Shown one piece after another: positions 18,973 through 22,111 of a DNA stretch of 22,111 nt. Numbering within the stretch: position 1 is the stretch's first letter; each line of letters opens with the position of its first letter. Origin of the DNA: JARRRL01 sp037380725 (GTDB lineage Bacteria > Pseudomonadota > Gammaproteobacteria > Pseudomonadales > JANQJO01); NCBI GenBank assembly GCA_037380725.1, contig JARRRL010000058.1:1-22111 (forward strand), written 5' to 3'. The notes beneath the pieces were generated by a model. It saw only the letters and a program-made list of their open reading frames with translations, did not search any database and was not told the DNA's origin. The translations under genes were made by a program, and so were the position numbers.

Positions 18973-18999
18973 TTTTTTCCACTCAATACTGTTATAAGT

Positions 19000-20502
19000 T
19001 TACAAATATTCGACAATATCAAAGCCAGGAGGAATGATTTGGTCGAACGCACGATTAAACGTATCTTCGTCGATGAGGGCAGAACCCCAAACAAGATCTT
19101 TATGATAGGCATCCGCTTTAATTACAGATCGAATTATTTCATTTAAAATTTCAGTGTCCCCACCTTGTTGGGCATTAAGTTCAATGGTTGATCTTTCGAG
19201 CTCAATCATTGAAGAGGCTTTATTTTGGTAATAAGATATCAAATTATTAATATTGATTACTTCTGAAGCAGAGTTCCTTGGATCACGCTCATCAATACCC
19301 TGAGGTACAGACATTAATGCTCCAACTTGACCGTGTGGACACTCTATTTCATGTGTACCAATTTCTTTCAAGATATACGCCAGACCACTTATAATATTGT
19401 CCTTTTTATTTGTAGAATGCGATGGTGATTCAATATAGGAACACAAACGAGCCAGAACTTGACTCTGAGATACACCTCCAAATGCAGAGATAGATGTGTT
19501 TTCTGCCCGTAATCGAGACAGCCCAAGATTAACCATACGTTTTTCTACATTATCGTAAGAACATGACTCACTGCCATACCAGTGAGTCATGATTGAAGCA
19601 GCACGTTGAAATGGATTATTATTGTTAGATATGGGATCTGGATAAGCGCTTACGATTTGTTCAAAACGCTCAACGGTGTCTCGTACAACAGGGCTTGACA
19701 TCACATTTTCTCGAAGATTCCAATGATTGCTTCTATCATTAGCCGCTTGTCGAACAAAATTCTCAATCGCTTCGGCTCGTTCGTGACTATTACGATCTCG
19801 AATTTCTCTAAGCGTTTGACGATCCAATGGCAAATTTCTCTCATGAGCCCATTCAGCAATAGTCGCTCGCGGTACAACTATTCCTGACAGTACATAATTT
19901 GGTTTTTCTGAGTTTTCATTCAACTTTTTGCATATTCGGGGCAAGTCCGAAAATTGTCCCTTTTCTAACGCAATTTCAACTGCCATTTCAAATAACATCG
20001 CTTTAGTTATTCTGACCACCGCTCGAGCCTCACCTGAACGGTTCTGTTCAGCGACAATCCAATCATATTTACTGATTGATCGTGCTAAATCAAAAGCAAA
20101 TTTTGCGAATTCGAGCGGATGATTTGTTCTCATATTTCGAAGTGTTGTATTCGTTGCCAAAATTGCTAACGCCATCGATCGCATGGCAGGGGTATCTTCG
20201 TCGCTTTCATAATTGAATTGCGGATCTTCTGCCAAGGCAATAACAATATCACGCCAACTGAATTGAGAATCGTTTGGCGCTCGCATCTGATCAGGACTCA
20301 CATTATCCAATATCTGCCCACAAACCCACTCCTTTAGACAATCTCGATGCAAACTGACTGATCCTCTACTTTGCCCTTGTTGATTGACAGTTTGAATCTG
20401 AATGAGTGTTGATCGACCTGGGCTACTCACGCAACGGTGGTTTAGAGAACACCCCGAATCATTCGGCTGACTTTGTTGCTCTGCAGATTGTGAAGTTGAC
20501 AT
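19000..20502 (-). CDS. Unrecognised 500-residue protein, operon partner of the OTU protein
   Basis: I do not recognise the family. The frame is open from a TTG at 20547, but the ATG at 20502 (MSTSQSAEQQSQ) is the likelier start and gives 500 residues; no strong Shine-Dalgarno is visible for either. The protein has no signal peptide or membrane segment, begins with a polar Gln/Ser-rich stretch, and is mostly helical. Near the N-terminus Cys18, His22, Cys24 and the stretch HRDCLKEWVC (His52, Cys55, Trp59) recall the second half of a RING-H2 zinc motif, but the full spacing is absent, so this is only a hint. The C-terminus (IIPPGFDIVEYL) is repeated in a decayed copy just upstream. It precedes the OTU gene by 27 bases and is probably expressed with it; a role in the same host interaction is inferred from that. 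Confidence 0.7.
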   Translation of the reverse strand: MSTSQSAEQQSQPNDSGCSLNHRCVSSPGRSTLIQIQTVNQQGQSRGSVSLHRDCLKEWVCGQILDNVSPDQMRAPNDSQFSWRDIVIALAEDPQFNYESDEDTPAMRSMALAILATNTTLRNMRTNHPLEFAKFAFDLARSISKYDWIVAEQNRSGEARAVVRITKAMLFEMAVEIALEKGQFSDLPRICKKLNENSEKPNYVLSGIVVPRATIAEWAHERNLPLDRQTLREIRDRNSHERAEAIENFVRQAANDRSNHWNLRENVMSSPVVRDTVERFEQIVSAYPDPISNNNNPFQRAASIMTHWYGSESCSYDNVEKRMVNLGLSRLRAENTSISAFGGVSQSQVLARLCSYIESPSHSTNKKDNIISGLAYILKEIGTHEIECPHGQVGALMSVPQGIDERDPRNSASEVININNLISYYQNKASSMIELERSTIELNAQQGGDTEILNEIIRSVIKADAYHKDLVWGSALIDEDTFNRAFDQIIPPGFDIVEYL

Positions 20503-20585
20503 AATTATTTTTATACGAAAACAATCGCTCACATGTAACCGATTCAAAATGGATTAATTATGATCCTACTTTGATGAAGTTGTTA

Positions 20586-20805
20586 TTACTCCATAGCGTA
20601 TTCGACAATATCAAAGCCAGGAGGTATAACGTGATCGAGCACTCGATTCAATGTATTATTATCAACGGGGAATGCACTCCAAATCACATCTTGAGATAGA
20701 CATTCGATCATAAACAGAATGTATTATCTCAATTAAATACCCAACATCAGCGCCCAGCTGTACAGCAAACTATATGTTTGGTTTTACAGAATTTATCTTC
20801 AGTTC
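20586..20805 (-). pseudogene. Decayed C-terminal fragment of a paralogue of the 500-residue protein
   Basis: The minus strand reads LSQDVIWSAFPVDNNTLNRV then LDHVIPPGFDIVEYAME and a stop at 20586. This aligns without gaps to the end of the neighbouring protein (YHKDLVWGSALIDEDTFNRA then FDQIIPPGFDIVEYL). Just upstream in another frame, LGADVGYLIEIIHSV aligns to QGGDTEILNEIIRSV, and an in-frame TAG occurs before that. So it is a truncated, frameshifted duplicate. Only about 70 codons are visible; the rest of the paralogue is gone or too diverged to see. Confidence 0.8.
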
Positions 20806-21200
20806 GTCTCACCACTCGGACCTAAGCGACGGGCGTTGATTGCAAACTTATGATAGATAAAATTTTGAATAGATTCGACATATTCTTAACCTCTTGTAAT
20901 TATTAATACTTTGATTTTTATCTGATTATTATATATACTTCCGTAACCACTAAAATCCACCCGATGGACTCAACAAACTCTTTAGACAATATTATATACA
21001 TATACAAAAATATACAATCCAGATCTTTTTATTTGTTTTTGTGATCCAATCTAGGAGCTGTCGTCATCAATCAATTGGTTCACATTAGAATGATTATCAC
21101 CTTGCTATAAACCATAATTTAAATATGTGGCAGTGGAAAATTCAACACTTGGTCAATCCATGTTTCAATAACCTTCTTTGGACAGCTAAGAAGTTAAAGT
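20806..21200. other. AT-rich non-coding stretch
   Basis: About 400 bases with no supported gene, very AT-rich around 20880-21030. It separates the duplicated relic from the transposase fragment and may contain the left end of the insertion sequence, though I cannot identify its terminal repeat. An 11-base inverted repeat has one arm here (GTCAATCCATG, 21152-21162) and the other (CATGGATTGAC, 21213-21223) inside the transposase frame, just after its start. Confidence 0.5.
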
Positions 21201-21470
21201 ATGACTGTAAGGCATGGATTGACAAATTCCGAGTGGTCTAAAATTGAGCATTTGTTACTTAGCAAGAAATCTGACCCAGGTGTAACCGCCACAAATAACA
21301 GATCATTTGTGGATGCTATTCTATATCGATATCGCACAGGTGTGCCTTGGAGGGATCTACCACCACACTTCGGTAATTTTCGAGTTATTCATACGCGTTT
21401 TATGCGTTGGGCTAGAAAGGGAATATGGGAAAATATTTTTCCACTACTCATCAACTCCAGTCAAGTTTGA
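21201..21470 (+). mobile_element. Truncated IS5-family transposase (N-terminal part)
   Basis: The 89-residue frame matches the N-terminal region of IS5-family transposases of the two-frame type (IS427-like): HGLTNSEWSKIEHLL, NNRSFVDAILYRYRTGVPWR, DLPPHFGNFRVIHTRFMRWA. This segment carries the DNA-binding part. The downstream part with the DDE catalytic residues and the usual IDST/VRAHQ segment was not found in any frame after 21470, so the element is broken and cannot transpose by itself. The ATG at 21201 has AAGAAG upstream. No target-site duplication or right inverted repeat was recognised. Confidence 0.85.
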
Positions 21471-21651
21471 CTGAAAGCCAGGCTATTGCTTCGAATATCG
21501 TGTTTTGATGGCACTTTAGTCAAAGTCTATTTCTTACCTTAAAGATCACAAATTTTCTTCCTGATTACTCAGACAAAATCTTACGAGACTCATCCTGACT
21601 GACTGATTGATTTTCATGCTATCGATCAAGAGACATCCTTTTTCTGGCATC

Positions 21652-21876
21652 CTAAATCGTGGCTGTCCCGTTTGTTGCTTTGAATGTAGGCCAATTGTTT
21701 TTCAACTTTGTCATCTCAAGGTTAAATATCATTTCGAATAACGCCAGCCGAACTTCGGATGGGTATTTATCAAATTCCGTGTAAATACTTTTCAGTTCAG
21801 AGTAGAACGATGCAATGTGTTTGTTTGTAAGCGTATCAATATCAGCTTGTTTTAGAATCAGCTTGGTCTTGGATTT
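21652..21876 (-). pseudogene. Fragment resembling a phage-type lysozyme
   Basis: The minus strand reads LILKQADIDTLTNKHIASFY, EFDKYPSEVRLALFEMIFNL and KLKNNWPTFKA, then diverges and stops at 21652. The pattern PxEVxLALxDMxFNLG followed by KxxWPxF is typical of the central-to-C-terminal part of T4-like/pesticin-type lysozymes, which hydrolyse peptidoglycan. The catalytic N-terminal part is absent: upstream the frame runs into the CRISPR terminal repeat. The usual Gly after FNL is Glu here, consistent with decay. Probably a prophage or toxin relic; the family call is from memory of the motif. Confidence 0.5.
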
Positions 21877-21891
21877 GTAGGCGCACGATTG

Positions 21892-22111
21892 GCAATTTCG
21901 GTGTCTGTCAGAGGCACTCGTTCAAACGATGTATTGGAGGAAACATAAAAGGAGCGTTGGTCTTAATCCTCGCAGTCAGAGGCACTCGTTCAAACCTGTA
22001 GTAACACATATTACTATTCCATCAAGTCTTAATCCTCGCAGTCAGAGGCACTCGTTCAAACTGTTTCTTATGACTTGTTGTCGGCAGCTAAAGGTCTTAA
22101 TCCTCGCAGTC
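21892..22111 (-). CRISPR. Trailer end of a CRISPR array (36-base repeats, 30-32-base spacers)
   Basis: Complete identical 36-base repeats lie at 21960-21995 and 22026-22061. An 18-base partial repeat at 22094-22111 is cut by the window edge, and a degenerate repeat ends at 21927, of which only the last 21 bases (21907-21927) match. Spacers are 32, 30 and 32 bases (21928-21959, 21996-22025, 22062-22093) and unrelated to each other. The degenerate repeat marks the distal end, so the leader should lie to the right and transcription should run on the minus strand. In that orientation the repeat starts GTTTGAACG and ends GAGGATTAAGAC. A short CCTC/GAGG stem sits directly before an 8-base ATTAAGAC tag, which suits Cas6-type processing (class 1) but does not prove a subtype. 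No cas genes are in the window. Confidence 0.92.

Noticed and set aside
13525..21475. Similar TTGACT/AGTCAA hairpins near 13540 and 21465 as ends of one mobile element
   Set aside because: The similarity is about six bases and the flanks differ; chance is likely.

Overview
The window looks like a host- or protist-associated gammaproteobacterium; this placement is inferred from gene content only and is low confidence. It combines a giant cyclic beta-1,2-glucan synthase, a Crp/Fnr regulator of a type common in proteobacteria, a large OTU-type (deubiquitinase-like) protein typical of intracellular bacteria, remnants of mobile and phage genes, and the end of a CRISPR array. No rRNA or tRNA gene was seen. 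Base composition changes along the window: the glucan synthase is GC-balanced, while everything from about 10.4 kb to the right edge is clearly AT-rich. That right part reads as an accessory island.

Layout. 70-9105 (minus) is an ndvB/chvB-type synthase of about 3,000 residues whose last residues depart from the family, as if its 3' end had been replaced or frameshifted. A roughly 0.45 kb divergent spacer separates it from a Crp/Fnr regulator (9558-10415, plus). Next comes a small peptide locus on the minus strand: a 121-residue precursor (11539-11904) with a Thr/Trp/Asp-rich C-terminal tail, followed by an ATP-grasp ligase gene (10498-11359). This is the organisation of a graspetide (omega-ester/amide peptide) locus, but the ligase appears to carry an internal out-of-frame deletion. 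At 12691-13490 (plus) is a degraded chemoreceptor-type gene (MCP signalling tip plus Cache domain). At 13571-14921 (minus) lie two overlapping reading frames that are probably one membrane-anchored surface protein split by a frameshift.

At 15367-20502 (minus) a two-gene operon encodes an unrecognised 500-residue protein followed, 27 bases later, by a 1,201-residue protein with an N-terminal OTU cysteine-protease signature. These are candidate secreted effectors. Upstream of them lies the decayed C-terminal tail of a paralogue of the 500-residue protein, so the locus has been duplicated. The right edge holds the 5' part of an IS5-family transposase, a fragment resembling a phage-type lysozyme, and the degenerate (trailer) end of a CRISPR array with 36-base repeats that runs off the window; no cas gene is visible.

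The most interesting item is the graspetide-like locus. Its precursor tail carries two imperfect copies of a T..TW[S/T][N/D]D motif that I cannot match to a named graspetide class. The second is the OTU effector pair with its duplicated relic.
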